64,000 nucleotides of DNA from Kribbella flavida DSM 17836 (lineage in GTDB: Bacteria > Actinomycetota > Actinomycetes > Propionibacteriales > Kribbellaceae), in the NCBI RefSeq assembly GCF_000024345.1, contig NC_013729.1:3348001-3412000 (forward strand), in the 5' to 3' direction. The notes under the pieces were generated by a model that did no database searches, was not told where the DNA came from, and was given only the letters and a program-made list of their open reading frames with translations. The translations under genes and the position numbers were made by a program. Positions 1-8,242 of this stretch are shown piece by piece; position 1 is the first letter of the stretch; each line of letters starts with the position of its first letter.

Positions 1-1
1 C

Positions 2-247
2 GAGCGCAACCCGACCGTCGCGATCGTGCGGCGGGTGTGGGAGTTCGTGCCGTTCGTCGGCGACATCCCGCTGCCGTTCATCTTCCACTTCGACTTCACC
101 GACCGGACCAGCGGTCAGCCGCTGCTGTCGGTCGAGCGCAAGGTCTCGGTCCGCGACCGGTACCGGGTGACCGTGCACGACTCGCGCGTCGACTTCCGGG
201 TGGCGGCCGCGATGACGGTCGCGCTGGACGCGCTGCAGAGCCGCTGA
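2..247 (+). CDS. Tubby/scramblase-like protein, C-terminal part
   Basis: The reading frame is open from the first bases of the window, so the 5' end lies outside; about 81 codons are visible. The segment reads FVGDIPLPFIFHFDF followed by alternating short hydrophobic and charged stretches (LLSVERKVSVRDRYRV), and ends in an amphipathic helix rich in Ala and Leu. This resembles the C-terminal beta-barrel half and closing helix of the actinobacterial phospholipid-scramblase-related (LURP-one/Tubby C-like) family. That family usually has about 200 residues and no settled bacterial function. The assignment rests on the pattern alone and is tentative; that the frame is coding is more secure, because its third positions are almost all G or C and a palindromic hairpin follows the stop. 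Confidence 0.55.
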   Translation, partial: ERNPTVAIVRRVWEFVPFVGDIPLPFIFHFDFTDRTSGQPLLSVERKVSVRDRYRVTVHDSRVDFRVAAAMTVALDALQSR

Positions 248-250
248 CCT

Positions 251-268
251 GTCCGCCGGCCGGCGGAC
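251..268 (+). terminator. Palindromic hairpin after the first gene
   Basis: A perfect 18-bp palindrome, GTCCGCCGG followed by CCGGCGGAC, begins 3 nt after the upstream stop codon. A second short palindrome (ATCCGCGGAT) and a partial repeat of the first arm follow. There is no T-run, as is common for GC-rich actinobacterial terminators. It probably ends the upstream transcript. Confidence 0.45.
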
Positions 269-385
269 GGATCCGCGGATTTCGTCCGCCGGCGGGCGGA
301 GAGCGAGGCCGGTGGTCTCACTCTTTTGGGTGAACGAACCCTGAGAGCCTTGGTTCCGGCCGGTGCCGGTGCGAGGCTTGAGGAC

Positions 386-1504
386 ATGGGAGCAGCGAGG
401 CGCGGTCGACGGTGGATGGTTCCGGTCACGGCAGTTGCGGTGGTGGCGGGCGTGGGAGCGCTCGGGCCAGTGGTCGCGGATGCCTCTCCAGAGCTACCAG
501 GGATCACCGCGCAGGACCTGCTCGCCAAGGTGCAGACCGCCGAGGTCGACGGCTTGAGCGGCACGGTCCGCTCGGCCACCGACCTCGGTCTGCCGGCGTT
601 GCCCGGGGTGGACGGCGGCAGCCAGATCCCCGACCTGCTGACCGGTGAGCACACCGCCCGGGTGGCCTTCGCCGGCCCGGACAAGGCGCGCGTCGCGGTG
701 CTCGACGAGATGGCCGAGCGGGTCTGGACGACCGACGGCAAGACCGCATGGGCCTACGACTCGGCCGAGCGCGAGGCCGTCAAGGTGACGCTGCCGGCCC
801 GGCCCGCCACGCCGGCCCGGCCGAAGGTTGCGCCGGAGCACGAGGCGTACGACCCGCAGGCGGTGGCGAAGAAGTTTCTCGCCCAGATCGACCCGACCAC
901 CAAGGTCGAGGTGACCGGCACCGAGTCGGTCGCCGGACGCGACGCGTACAAGCTGCGGCTGGTGCCGCGCACGGGCAAGACCACGGTCGGCTCGGTGACG
1001 CTGGCGATCGACTCGAAGACCTGGGTCCCACTGGAGGTCACCGTGCTGCCGCGCACGGGCAAGGACCCGGCCGTGCAGCTCGGGTTCTCGTCGGTGTCCT
1101 TCGACGTCCCGGCGGCGAGCACCTTCGCTTTCACTCCGCCGAAGGGCGTCGCGGTGACGGAGAAGAAGCTGCCGGCGATCACGCCGAAGAAGGCCGACCC
1201 GGCCAAGCCCGGCGCGCCGAAGGCGCTGCCGAAGACCGACCCGAAGAAGGCGGCCGACCGCCCGACCGTGATCGGCCAGGGTTGGGAGAGCATCGTCGTC
1301 CTGCGGGACGTGAAGCTGCCGCGGGGCAACGCCGCGCTCGACCAGCTGCTGGCGAACGCGCGCACGGTCCAGGGCAGCTGGGGATCGGGCAAGATCCTGA
1401 CCAGCAAGATGGTCAGCGTTCTGATCACCGACGACGGCCGCGTTCTGACCGGCCTGGTCACGGCCGACACGCTCGCCGCCGCCGCGCCCCTGGCTCCTCG
1501 CTGA
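386..1504 (+). CDS. LolA-like secreted lipoprotein-carrier-family protein
   Basis: A 372-residue protein with an N-terminal positively charged stretch (RRGRR) followed by a hydrophobic segment, which is an export signal or membrane anchor. The mature part carries the repeated beta-strand pattern of LolA/LolB-like or DUF2092 proteins (VEVTGTESVAGRDAYKL, then TWVPLEVTVLP). A Lys/Pro/Ala-rich linker lies at about residues 265-300. ATG 386 is preferred over an upstream in-frame start because an AG-rich stretch precedes it and the signal sequence then begins at once. The gene sits just ahead of an ABC-2 type exporter, an arrangement common in Streptomyces and relatives. Gram-positive LolA-like proteins are thought to bind lipid or sense the envelope; the ligand here is unknown. 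Confidence 0.7.
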   Translation: MGAARRGRRWMVPVTAVAVVAGVGALGPVVADASPELPGITAQDLLAKVQTAEVDGLSGTVRSATDLGLPALPGVDGGSQIPDLLTGEHTARVAFAGPDKARVAVLDEMAERVWTTDGKTAWAYDSAEREAVKVTLPARPATPARPKVAPEHEAYDPQAVAKKFLAQIDPTTKVEVTGTESVAGRDAYKLRLVPRTGKTTVGSVTLAIDSKTWVPLEVTVLPRTGKDPAVQLGFSSVSFDVPAASTFAFTPPKGVAVTEKKLPAITPKKADPAKPGAPKALPKTDPKKAADRPTVIGQGWESIVVLRDVKLPRGNAALDQLLANARTVQGSWGSGKILTSKMVSVLITDDGRVLTGLVTADTLAAAAPLAPR

Positions 1505-1556
1505 CCGTGCCGACCACCCCGAGCTCCCCGCGCACGGGAGCTACCGCCGACCACGT

Positions 1557-1587
1557 CTCGGGCCCCTCCGCAGCGGAGGGGCCCGAG
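1557..1587 (+). terminator. Strong GC-rich hairpin
   Basis: A perfect 14-bp stem, CTCGGGCCCCTCCG paired with CGGAGGGGCCCGAG, closes a 3-nt CAG loop. It lies 50 nt after the LolA-like gene and 42 nt before the ABC ATPase start, and no T-run follows. It probably separates transcription of the two, although attenuation of the transporter genes is possible. Confidence 0.65.
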
Positions 1588-1629
1588 CCGGAGCAGCCAC
1601 CCGCCATCGCCGAGAACCGCAGTTGGTCG

Positions 1630-2595
1630 ATGAATGGCAGTTGTTCGGAGGCGCCGATCGTCACGCGCGGGCTGACCAAGCGGTTCCGCAGTGGGCAGGT
1701 GGCGGTGGCGGGCATCGATCTGGAGGTGCCGGCCGGCAGCATCTTCGGGTTTCTCGGGCCGAACGGTTCGGGCAAGACGACCACGATCCGGATGCTGCTC
1801 GGGCTGATCACGCCCACCTCAGGGACCGTGCAGGTGCTGGGGCAGCCGATGCCGAAAGCGCAGCTCTCGGTGCTGCCTCGAGTAGGGGCGTTGGTCGAGG
1901 GGCCGGCGTTCTACCCGTTCTGGACGGGCAGGGCCAACCTCCTGCGGTTCGACGCCGCCGACCGGACGGCCGACCCGAGCACCAGGAAGCAACGCGCCGG
2001 CGAAGCGCTCGAACGCGTCGGTCTGTCCAATGCGGCCGGCAAGAAGGTGCGCGCCTACTCGCTCGGCATGCGGCAGCGGCTCGCGATCGCGGTCGCGCTG
2101 ATGCAGCGCCGCGACCTGCTCGTGCTCGACGAGCCGACGAACGGCCTGGACCCGCAAGGCACCCGCGAAGTCCGCTCGCTGATCCGCGAGCTCGCCGGCG
2201 ACGGCACCACCGTCTTCACCTCGACGCACCTCCTGGCCGAGGTCGAGCAACTGTGCACCCACGCGGCGGTGATGAGCCGAGGCCGCCTGCTGCGCCAGTC
2301 GACGATGGCCGAGCTCCGCTCGGAACTGCGCCCGCGCCTGGTCGTCCGGAGTCCGGACCTCGAGCAAGCCAAGCAAACGCTCGCCGCCTTGGGCGTCACC
2401 GACCTCCGCGAGCCCGGCGAGACCGCCACCGACGATCCGACCGTCGAGGGCGATCCCGGCGAGCTGCCGATCGACAAGCTCGCCGCCGCCCTGGTCGCCG
2501 CCGACGTCCGCATCCACGGCTTCGGCCTGGAACGCCCCAGCCTCGAAGAGTCCTTCGTAGCGCTCACCGGAGAGGGCTTCGATGTCGCTGAGTAG
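1630..2595 (+). CDS. ABC-2 type exporter, ATP-binding protein
   Basis: A 321-residue ATPase of the drug/lipid exporter class (CcmA/DrrA-like). The P-loop GPNGSGKT is at residues 43-50, the signature SLGMRQR near 144, and Walker B LLVLDEPTNGLD with Asp167 and Glu168; an H-loop follows in STHLL. About 100 residues after the ATPase core form the accessory domain usual in this class. The open frame extends far upstream, but ATG 1630 places the first beta-strand (IVTRGLTKRF) close to the N-terminus, as in homologues. The 3' end overlaps the permease gene by 14 nt, so the two are translated together. The substrate cannot be read from the sequence. Confidence 0.9.
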   Translation: MNGSCSEAPIVTRGLTKRFRSGQVAVAGIDLEVPAGSIFGFLGPNGSGKTTTIRMLLGLITPTSGTVQVLGQPMPKAQLSVLPRVGALVEGPAFYPFWTGRANLLRFDAADRTADPSTRKQRAGEALERVGLSNAAGKKVRAYSLGMRQRLAIAVALMQRRDLLVLDEPTNGLDPQGTREVRSLIRELAGDGTTVFTSTHLLAEVEQLCTHAAVMSRGRLLRQSTMAELRSELRPRLVVRSPDLEQAKQTLAALGVTDLREPGETATDDPTVEGDPGELPIDKLAAALVAADVRIHGFGLERPSLEESFVALTGEGFDVAE

Positions 2596-3451
2596 CCAGA
2601 CCGTGACCCGCCGGCCGGCGCCGGCCCGGCCGAGTGCTGGGCGGCACACGGTGGCGTTGTTCCGGTCCGAGTTGCACCTGGTGTTCGGGCGGGCGCGGAC
2701 GTGGGTGCTGCTGGGCGTGCTGGCCGCGGTGCCGGTGATGATCGGGCTGGCGATTCGGTTGTCCGGGTCCTCGGGAGACGCCGAGGGGTTCATCGGGCAG
2801 GTCGCCGGCAACGGGTTCTTCCTGATCGTGGCCAGCCTCGGGTTGTCGCTGCCGTTCTTCCTGCCGACGGCGGTGACGGTGATCTCGGGGGAGTCGCTCG
2901 CCGGCGAGTCCAGTCTCGGCACCCTGCGCAACCTGCTGACAGCGCCGGCCGGGCGGTCGCGGCTGCTGGCGGCGAAGATGGTCGCGCTCGTGCTGTTCTG
3001 CCTGGCGGCCACGTTGACGATCTGGCTGAGCGGACTGATCGCCGGATTCGTGCTGTTCCCGGTCGGTGACGTCGTCCTGCTGTCCGGTACGACGATTCCG
3101 CTCGGCGACGGGCTGCTCCGCGCGCTCGGCATCGCCCTGCTGATCGCGGCGTCGTTGCTGGGCCTGGCGGGCCTCGGCCTGTTCGTCAGCTCGTTGACGT
3201 CCACGCCGCTGGCTGCGATGGCGGCCACCTTCGGTGCGTTCATCGTGTTCGGCATTCTCGGCGCGATCCCGCAGATCGACGAGATCCACCCGTGGCTGCT
3301 GATGTACGGCTGGACCTCGTTCGCCGACCTGCTGCGCGACCCGCCGTACTGGGACGCCATCATCCGGAACCTGCTGATGCAGGCCGGGTACCTGGCCGTC
3401 TTCTACGCCGCCGCCTGGGCCCGCCTCACCAGCCGGGACGTCAACGGCTGA
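2582..3451 (+). CDS. ABC-2 type exporter, permease
   Basis: A 289-residue integral membrane protein with about six hydrophobic spans, at roughly residues 38-58, 80-103, 130-152, 170-195, 205-228 and 260-280. The cytoplasmic motif ESLAGESSLGTLRNLLTAP after the second span is the typical ABC2_membrane coupling region. Its start lies inside the 3' end of the ATPase gene, so it is the partner membrane subunit of an exporter dimer. Together with the LolA-like gene upstream it may export a lipid or toxic compound; no direct evidence for the substrate exists. Confidence 0.88.
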   Translation: MSLSSQTVTRRPAPARPSAGRHTVALFRSELHLVFGRARTWVLLGVLAAVPVMIGLAIRLSGSSGDAEGFIGQVAGNGFFLIVASLGLSLPFFLPTAVTVISGESLAGESSLGTLRNLLTAPAGRSRLLAAKMVALVLFCLAATLTIWLSGLIAGFVLFPVGDVVLLSGTTIPLGDGLLRALGIALLIAASLLGLAGLGLFVSSLTSTPLAAMAATFGAFIVFGILGAIPQIDEIHPWLLMYGWTSFADLLRDPPYWDAIIRNLLMQAGYLAVFYAAAWARLTSRDVNG

Positions 3452-3510
3452 CCGCCGGCCGCTACCACGGTGGGTGCGGCGGATGCGGCCGGGCGGGGGA
3501 GAATGCTGCG

Positions 3511-4473
3511 GTGCGTGCTGATCTGGTGTCTGTGCTGCGTTGTCCCGTCTGCGCCGACGGGCTGGCGCCGGCCGACCGTACGGCGCGGTGCCCGCAGGGG
3601 CACTCCTACGACCTGGCTAAGCAGGGCTACCTGAATCTGTTGCCGCCGGCATCAACCGGGATCGACGGCGACACCGCGGAGATGGTCGAGGCGCGGGCCG
3701 GGTTCCTCGGAGCCGGATGGTACGAGCCGATTCGGGCTGCTCTCGTCGACAGCCTGCCGCCGACCGGCGACGCGACGCTCAAGGCCTCACCGGCCGCTGG
3801 CGCCACGCCCACACCGGCCGCTGGCGCTGCGCCCACACCGGCCGCTGGCGCCGGGCCCACACCGGCCGCGGGCACGGCGGCCGTGGGCGCGGCGTCCGTG
3901 GCGGAGCCTGATCGGCTGGCCGTGGAGGTCGGCGCTGGAACGGCGTACTACCTGGCCGGAGTCGTCGCGGCCGGATGGCGCGGAATCGCGACGGACGTGT
4001 CACGGTACGCGGCGCGACGGGCGGCGAAAGCCGGCCCGGCCATCGGGTCCGTCGTCTGCGATGCCTGGCGGGAGCTGCCGCTGCGGGACGGGGTCGCGGA
4101 CGTGATCCTCGACGTCTTCGCCCCGCGCAACGCCCAGGAGATGGCTCGCATCCTGGCGCCCGGTGGCACGCTGCTGGTGGTGACCCCGAATCAGGAGCAC
4201 CTCGGCGAGCTGGTCGAGCTGCTGGGACTCATCCGGGTGGACGAGGAGAAGGAACGACGGCTGGTCGAGTCGCTCGAGGGTTTCGAGCGCGTCGGGCGCC
4301 GTGCCGTGGAGACCACGATGCGGCTCGACCATGCGGCGATCGAGCAGCTGGTGGCGATGACGCCCAGTGCGCGGCATCTCGATCGTGCCGTGCGGGCGCA
4401 GCGCATCGGCGTACTGGCTGAGCCGGTCGAGGTGACGTTGTCGGTGACGGTCTCGTCCTGGCAGCGCGCCTGA
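3511..4473 (+). CDS. 23S rRNA guanine-N1 methyltransferase, RlmA/TlrB type
   Basis: A 320-residue protein. The N-terminus has the RlmA zinc site: Cys11-x2-Cys14 (CPVC), Cys27 and His31 (CPQGH), followed by SYDLAKQGYLNLL, a family hallmark. The SAM-binding motif I is VEVGAGTAYYLAG, with VICDAWRELPLRDGVADVILDVFAPRN further on. RlmA enzymes methylate G745/G748 in hairpin 35 of 23S rRNA, and TlrB gives tylosin resistance. GTG 3511 is chosen because GGGGGAGA precedes it and the zinc motif then lies at residue 11. Unusual is an Ala/Pro/Gly insertion near residues 90-128, made of 24-bp tandem repeats, between the zinc domain and motif I. Whether the target is G745 or G748 cannot be told. Confidence 0.8.
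   Translation: MRADLVSVLRCPVCADGLAPADRTARCPQGHSYDLAKQGYLNLLPPASTGIDGDTAEMVEARAGFLGAGWYEPIRAALVDSLPPTGDATLKASPAAGATPTPAAGAAPTPAAGAGPTPAAGTAAVGAASVAEPDRLAVEVGAGTAYYLAGVVAAGWRGIATDVSRYAARRAAKAGPAIGSVVCDAWRELPLRDGVADVILDVFAPRNAQEMARILAPGGTLLVVTPNQEHLGELVELLGLIRVDEEKERRLVESLEGFERVGRRAVETTMRLDHAAIEQLVAMTPSARHLDRAVRAQRIGVLAEPVEVTLSVTVSSWQRA
3793..3875 (+). repeat. In-frame 24-bp tandem repeat
   Basis: Three units of 24 bp begin at 3793, 3817 and 3841, each starting GCCGCTGGCG, with a partial fourth at 3865. Each unit adds eight residues of the type AAGATPTP to the rRNA methyltransferase. Because the length is a multiple of three, gain or loss of units keeps the frame open. Confidence 0.9.
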
Positions 4474-4477
4474 CGAT

Positions 4478-4504
4478 CGGGCGCCGGCTCGAGCTCGGCG
4501 CCCG
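4478..4504 (+). terminator. Convergent-gene hairpin
   Basis: CGGGCGCCG pairs with CGGCGCCCG around a 9-nt loop, 5 nt after the methyltransferase stop and facing the azoreductase gene on the other strand. It is probably a bidirectional terminator. Confidence 0.6.
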
Positions 4505-4571
4505 GAGGTCAGGGCAGTGGTCAGCTCACGCCCAAGTCGGCTTTCACCCGGGCAGGCTGGTCAGCCGAGGA

Positions 4572-5240
4572 TCAGGCCGCGGTGGTGGTGAGAATGCGAG
4601 CGACCTCGGCGGCGTGCTCCTCGGCGGTGCTGTGCGCCTCCTGCTGGGAGACCTTGGAGGCGTCGATCAGCTGCTCCATGCCGGGAGTGACCGGGGCGAG
4701 CGTGAGCTCGGCCGCGGCGATGCGGACCTTCATGTTGAAGACCTCGCCGAAGATCCGGCTCAGGTACGGCGTGGCGTGGTCCCAGCCTTCCTTCGGTGCG
4801 CCGGGACCGTAGCCACCGCCACGGGCCAGGGTGAAGATGACCGGACGGCCCGCGACCTGGCCACCGCCGGTCAGCAGTTCCTGGTCGGTGAGCAGCACGT
4901 CGAGGTAGGTCTTCACGTGCTGGGCGATGCCGTAGTTGTAGAGCGGGACGGCGAGCAGCACGGCGTCGGCGGACTTGAACTCGTTGATCAGGGTCTCGGC
5001 CAGTTCCTTGGCCTCGGCGGCGTCGGCGAAGGACGCTCCATTCGGCACGGGCTGGCCGAACTGGGCGCCGATCAGCGCTGCCCAGACCCCGGTCGGGATC
5101 GGCTGCAGGCCCAGGTCACGGCGGAGTACGACGCCGTCCGGGTGCTCCGACTTCCAGGCCGCCTCGGCGCTGTCGGCCAGCGCCCGGCTGACGGATCCTT
5201 CGACCCGGATGCTGGCGTCGATGCGAAGCAGGGTGGTCAT
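4572..5240 (-). CDS. azoR: FMN-dependent NADH:quinone reductase / azoreductase
   Basis: A 222-residue flavodoxin-fold protein. The FMN phosphate loop lies in LRIDASIRVEGSVSRALAD at the N-terminus, VPLYNYGIAQHVKTYLD matches the conserved PxYN motif, and TLARGGGYG is the third flavin contact. AzoR enzymes reduce quinones and azo dyes with NADH and protect against electrophiles. ATG 5240 is preferred over an upstream in-frame ATG, because GGAAGGA lies just before it and the protein then begins at the first beta-strand. It is divergent from a MarR regulator 127 bp away, the usual arrangement for an electrophile-sensing repressor with its target. Confidence 0.87.
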   Translation of the reverse strand: MTTLLRIDASIRVEGSVSRALADSAEAAWKSEHPDGVVLRRDLGLQPIPTGVWAALIGAQFGQPVPNGASFADAAEAKELAETLINEFKSADAVLLAVPLYNYGIAQHVKTYLDVLLTDQELLTGGGQVAGRPVIFTLARGGGYGPGAPKEGWDHATPYLSRIFGEVFNMKVRIAAAELTLAPVTPGMEQLIDASKVSQQEAHSTAEEHAAEVARILTTTAA

Positions 5241-5354
5241 GGCGTTCCTTCCCAGAACAGACAAGAGGTTCAGCTCGCGGTGAGCTGCGTTGAAGATAAT
5301 CTGTCTGGCAGAACATATTCAAGTCAGATCGTATTCCGGGTGGCGTACACCCCG

Positions 5355-5368
5355 TACGATGGGAGGCG
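5355..5368 (+). promoter_or_regulatory. Leaderless promoter -10 of the MarR gene
   Basis: TACGAT at 5355-5360 is followed by 7 nt and then GTG 5368, so transcription would start at or next to the start codon. The GGGAGG between them is too close to the GTG to act as a ribosome site. The 5240-5368 region also holds CAGACA (5258) and TGTCTG (5302) half-sites that may bind the repressor. Confidence 0.4.
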
Positions 5369-5898
5369 TGACCAGTTCTTCGCCCGAAGCCCGCACCCAG
5401 GGGGCCGCCGGTACGTCCGTCGAGGCCGACCTCGGCTGGGCGCTGGGCGTGGTCTTCCGCCGGTACGCGAAGCAGGGCGCGGCTGCGCTCGACGGTGTTC
5501 CGGGCGGTCCGCGGGGCTACCAGGTGCTGGCCACGGTGAACGCGGCCGGGCCGAAGCGGCAGCTCGACCTGGCCAATCAGCTCGACATCGACCGGACGGT
5601 GATGACGTACCTGCTCGACGACCTGGAGAAGGCGGGCTTGGTCCAGCGACAGGCCGACCCGGCCGATCGGCGCGCGCGGCTGATCGTGGCCACCGAGCAG
5701 GGCGTGGAGTTGCTGTGTGACCTGGAGCGCAGGCTCCGGGACACCGAGAACGAGATCCTCGGCGGGCTCGACGACGGCGAGCGGCTGGTCTTCCGCATGC
5801 TGCTGCAGCGCGTCGCCGTCCAGGCCGACGCGGTCGACCCGCTGCACAACGCCTGTGACGTTGCCGAGGAAGCCGGCCTCGGCATCACCGAGACCTGA
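5368..5898 (+). CDS. MarR-family transcriptional regulator
   Basis: A 176-residue winged-helix protein. The DNA-binding part includes QLDLANQLDIDRTVMTYLLDDLEKAGLVQRQADPADRRARLI, which has the recognition helix and the DxRxR wing typical of MarR. N- and C-terminal helices form the dimer interface. The start is set at GTG 5368, where a TACGAT box suggests a leaderless message; an in-frame ATG nine bases upstream is the alternative. It probably represses the divergent azoreductase gene and itself and is released by quinones or other electrophiles. This is inferred from position only. Confidence 0.85.
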   Translation: MTSSSPEARTQGAAGTSVEADLGWALGVVFRRYAKQGAAALDGVPGGPRGYQVLATVNAAGPKRQLDLANQLDIDRTVMTYLLDDLEKAGLVQRQADPADRRARLIVATEQGVELLCDLERRLRDTENEILGGLDDGERLVFRMLLQRVAVQADAVDPLHNACDVAEEAGLGITET

Positions 5899-5910
5899 CG
5901 CTCACAGCGT

Positions 5911-6573
5911 CTACTGCAGCGGGACGAAGCCCGACTCGTAGGCGAGAATGACGGCCTGGGTGCGGTCCCGGGCGCCCAGTTTGCCGAGCAGGTTGGCGAC
6001 GTGCGTCTTGATGGTCTGGACCCCGAGCACGAGCTCCGTCGCGATCTCCGCGTTCGACAGCCCCTTCGCCATCAGCCGAAGCACCTCCTGCTCGCGCTCG
6101 GTCAGGTCGTACCGCGCGAGCCCGGTGAACTGGCGTGGTTGCTGCTCGGCGTGGGCCAGGGCAAGACCGCGGATCGCCTCCGGGAACAACAGCGACTCGC
6201 TGCCCGCGACCGTCCGGATCGCCGCGATGATGTCGTCGGGCGGGGTCCGCTTCAGCAGGAACCCCGACGCCCCGGCGCGCAGCGCGTCGTACACGTAGTC
6301 GTCGTTCTCGAAGGTGGTGACGACCAGCACGCGCGGCGCCGGGTCGAGTCCGTCGAGCAGCAGCCGGGTGGCCTGGATCCCGTCGATCGCGGGCATCCGG
6401 ACGTCCATCAGCACCACGTCGGCCCCGGTCCGGCGGACCAGCGGCAGAACCTCCGAGCCGTCGCCGGCCTCGCCGACCACCGTCAGGTCGGGCTCCGCGT
6501 CGATGATGGCGCGCAACCCGCTCCGGATCAGCGGTTCGTCGTCGACCACGACCACCGAGATGTCCACTGTCAT
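5911..6573 (-). CDS. NarL/LuxR-type response regulator
   Basis: A 220-residue regulator. The receiver domain has the acidic pair in VVVVDDEP, the phosphoacceptor Asp57 in VLMDVRMP, the switch Thr in VVTTF and Lys in FLLKRTPP. The C-terminal LuxR helix-turn-helix reads LTEREQEVLRLMAKGLSNAEIATEL, then VKTHVANLLGKLGARDRTQAV. Its ATG overlaps the stop of the histidine kinase gene by 4 nt, so the two form a translationally coupled two-component system. No target promoter is apparent nearby. Confidence 0.93.
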   Translation of the reverse strand: MTVDISVVVVDDEPLIRSGLRAIIDAEPDLTVVGEAGDGSEVLPLVRRTGADVVLMDVRMPAIDGIQATRLLLDGLDPAPRVLVVTTFENDDYVYDALRAGASGFLLKRTPPDDIIAAIRTVAGSESLLFPEAIRGLALAHAEQQPRQFTGLARYDLTEREQEVLRLMAKGLSNAEIATELVLGVQTIKTHVANLLGKLGARDRTQAVILAYESGFVPLQ

Positions 6574-7832
6574 CCTTTCGTCGTCACGGCCACCGGCAGG
6601 GTGACCGCGAGCCGCCAGCGGTCGCCGACCAGGCCGGCCTCGACCGTGCCCCGCAGTACGGCGACCCTTTCACGGATACCGGCCAGGCCGCGGCCGCCGC
6701 GGGTGGTTGACCCGGGAGCGGCCGACAGGTCGACCGGATTGGTCAGTTCGAGCAGCAGGCCGGCCGCGTCGAGGCTGAGGGCCAGATCGACCTCGACCTC
6801 GTCGGCCGGGCGGCCGGCGTGCCGGATCGCGTTGGTCAGTCCTTCCTGGACGATCCGGTAGGCCTCCCGGGAGACCGCGGCCGGCAACGTGCTCAGGTCG
6901 CCGGACCGGTGCACCTCGACCCTGATGCCGCCCGCCCGGGTCGCCTCGACCAGCCGGTCGACGTCGCCGAGCGTTGCCTGCGGGGCGGTCTGCGATCCCG
7001 GCCGGCGGTCGTCGCGCAGCAGCCCCAGCACGTGGTCGAGGTCGGCCAGCGCGGCCCGGGCCGAGGTCTCCATCGCGGCCAGCGCGGTCTCGGCGAAGGC
7101 GGGATCGGTCGCCAGCACCCGGCGGGCGGCCGCTGCCTGCAGGGTGACCAGGCTGAGCGCGTGCCCGACGCTGTCGTGCAGTTCGCGCGCGAGTCGGTTG
7201 CGCTCGGCGAGTGTCGCGGTACGCCGCTCGAGCAGCTCGATGCGCTCGGCGGGGGTCGGGCCGAGTACGCGGGGCGCGCAGTACGCGAGCAGCGCGCCGA
7301 TGACGGTCGACAGCAGGAGCAACGCGACGACGGCGATCACCGCCGCGGCCGGCATCCACAGGTCGGTCCAGCGGCCGGTGACCGAGTAGTCGATGTCCGG
7401 GATCAGCTCGTACCGTCCCGGGTCGCGCAGCGGCGCCACGAGCAGCACCGCGCCGAGCCCGAACACGATGGTGCTGAGGAAGCCGACGAAGCCGCCGGTG
7501 AGCAGGTGCAGGCAGAACCAGAGGGCGGTCCGGCGCCGCTGCGGCCAGGTGCGCGACGGTCCGAGCGGGCGCTCCTCGAACCGGACCCCGAGCAGCGACT
7601 CGACCGCGATGCCCTCCACCTCGCGGACCGCGGGCAGCAGACCGAGCAGGACCGGCGGAACGATCACCGCGAGCGCGATCAGCAGTACCGTCGGGACGCT
7701 GGGCAGCGCGGAGTCGTTGACCAGAGCGACCAGGGCGGTGTCGACCAGGATGAACGCCAGCACCAGGGCAGCACCCAGCAGCAGGTAGACCCAGCGCAGG
7801 TACGTCGACCCGCGGAACAGCACGTTCGCCAC
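6570..7832 (-). CDS. Membrane sensor histidine kinase (HisKA_3)
   Basis: A 420-residue kinase. About five hydrophobic segments fill the first 200 residues with little periplasmic loop, which suggests intramembrane sensing. The dimerization/phosphoacceptor helix contains His219 in RELHDSVGHALSLV, the HisKA_3 signature, and is followed by an HATPase_c domain with the N-box (EGLTNAIRHA) and G-box (RGGRGLAGIRERV). The start is GTG 7832 with a GAGG just upstream. DesK/LiaS-type kinases of this class usually report on envelope stress or lipids; the signal here is unknown. It is first in the operon with the response regulator. Confidence 0.92.
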   Translation of the reverse strand: MANVLFRGSTYLRWVYLLLGAALVLAFILVDTALVALVNDSALPSVPTVLLIALAVIVPPVLLGLLPAVREVEGIAVESLLGVRFEERPLGPSRTWPQRRRTALWFCLHLLTGGFVGFLSTIVFGLGAVLLVAPLRDPGRYELIPDIDYSVTGRWTDLWMPAAAVIAVVALLLLSTVIGALLAYCAPRVLGPTPAERIELLERRTATLAERNRLARELHDSVGHALSLVTLQAAAARRVLATDPAFAETALAAMETSARAALADLDHVLGLLRDDRRPGSQTAPQATLGDVDRLVEATRAGGIRVEVHRSGDLSTLPAAVSREAYRIVQEGLTNAIRHAGRPADEVEVDLALSLDAAGLLLELTNPVDLSAAPGSTTRGGRGLAGIRERVAVLRGTVEAGLVGDRWRLAVTLPVAVTTKG

Positions 7833-8205
7833 GGCCTCATCCTGTCAAAGGATCCGGCCGCCGCCGTCCCTCGCCCGGGGGAGTGGTCTCACCCGGTCGA
7901 GGGACGCCGGCGTACGACGAAGGCGGGCCGACGGTTCCCGCTGGCCGGGAGCGCTTGCATGACCTGAGTCACAGATTGTCCGGGTTTACACAAATTTGAT
8001 CACCGAGGGAGACATTCGGCCCGTCCGACCGTCGCGATCCGGTGGCCGGGCGGGTACGGTCTGTGGTCGGGGCGGGCTGCCCGTCCGACCGGGCGGGCAG
8101 GGGGAAACGGCCTCAGGACGGGCGGCACAGCGGGTTCTGCGGGGACCCGGCACGGTGGAGGTAAAGTCACCGTGAAGTCCCCGAGGGCCGATTGACCGCT
8201 CTTCC
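7833..8205. other. Intergenic region between divergent operons
   Basis: About 370 bp separate the histidine kinase (minus strand) from the operator of the importer operon (plus strand). No convincing gene is seen. The left end should hold the kinase promoter. TTTGATCAC at 7995-8003 matches the core of the downstream operator and may be an auxiliary site. The stretch 8040-8130 is very GC-rich and has several CCGTCCGACCGG-type repeats. The long leader before 8243 could also hold an attenuator, but no known riboswitch is recognised. Confidence 0.5.
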
Positions 8206-8228
8206 ATATTTGATGTTTGATCAAATAT
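8206..8228 (+). promoter_or_regulatory. Inverted-repeat operator of the catabolic importer
   Basis: A perfect inverted repeat, ATATTTGAT then 5 nt then ATCAAATAT, sits 14 nt before the substrate-binding protein start in otherwise very GC-rich DNA. Its core, TTTGATgtTTGATCA, recurs in reverse orientation at 17567-17586 before the oxidoreductase gene. Two GntR/FCD regulators lie in the cluster, and FCD proteins bind short AT-rich palindromes, so these are the likely binders. Confidence 0.65.
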
Positions 8229-8242
8229 CGGAGAGGAGCAGC

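Noticed and set aside
7833..8205. Small minus-strand gene in the long intergenic region (7986-8207)
   Set aside because: The 73-codon frame is rich in Pro and Arg, has no ribosome site, and overlaps the operator of the importer operon.
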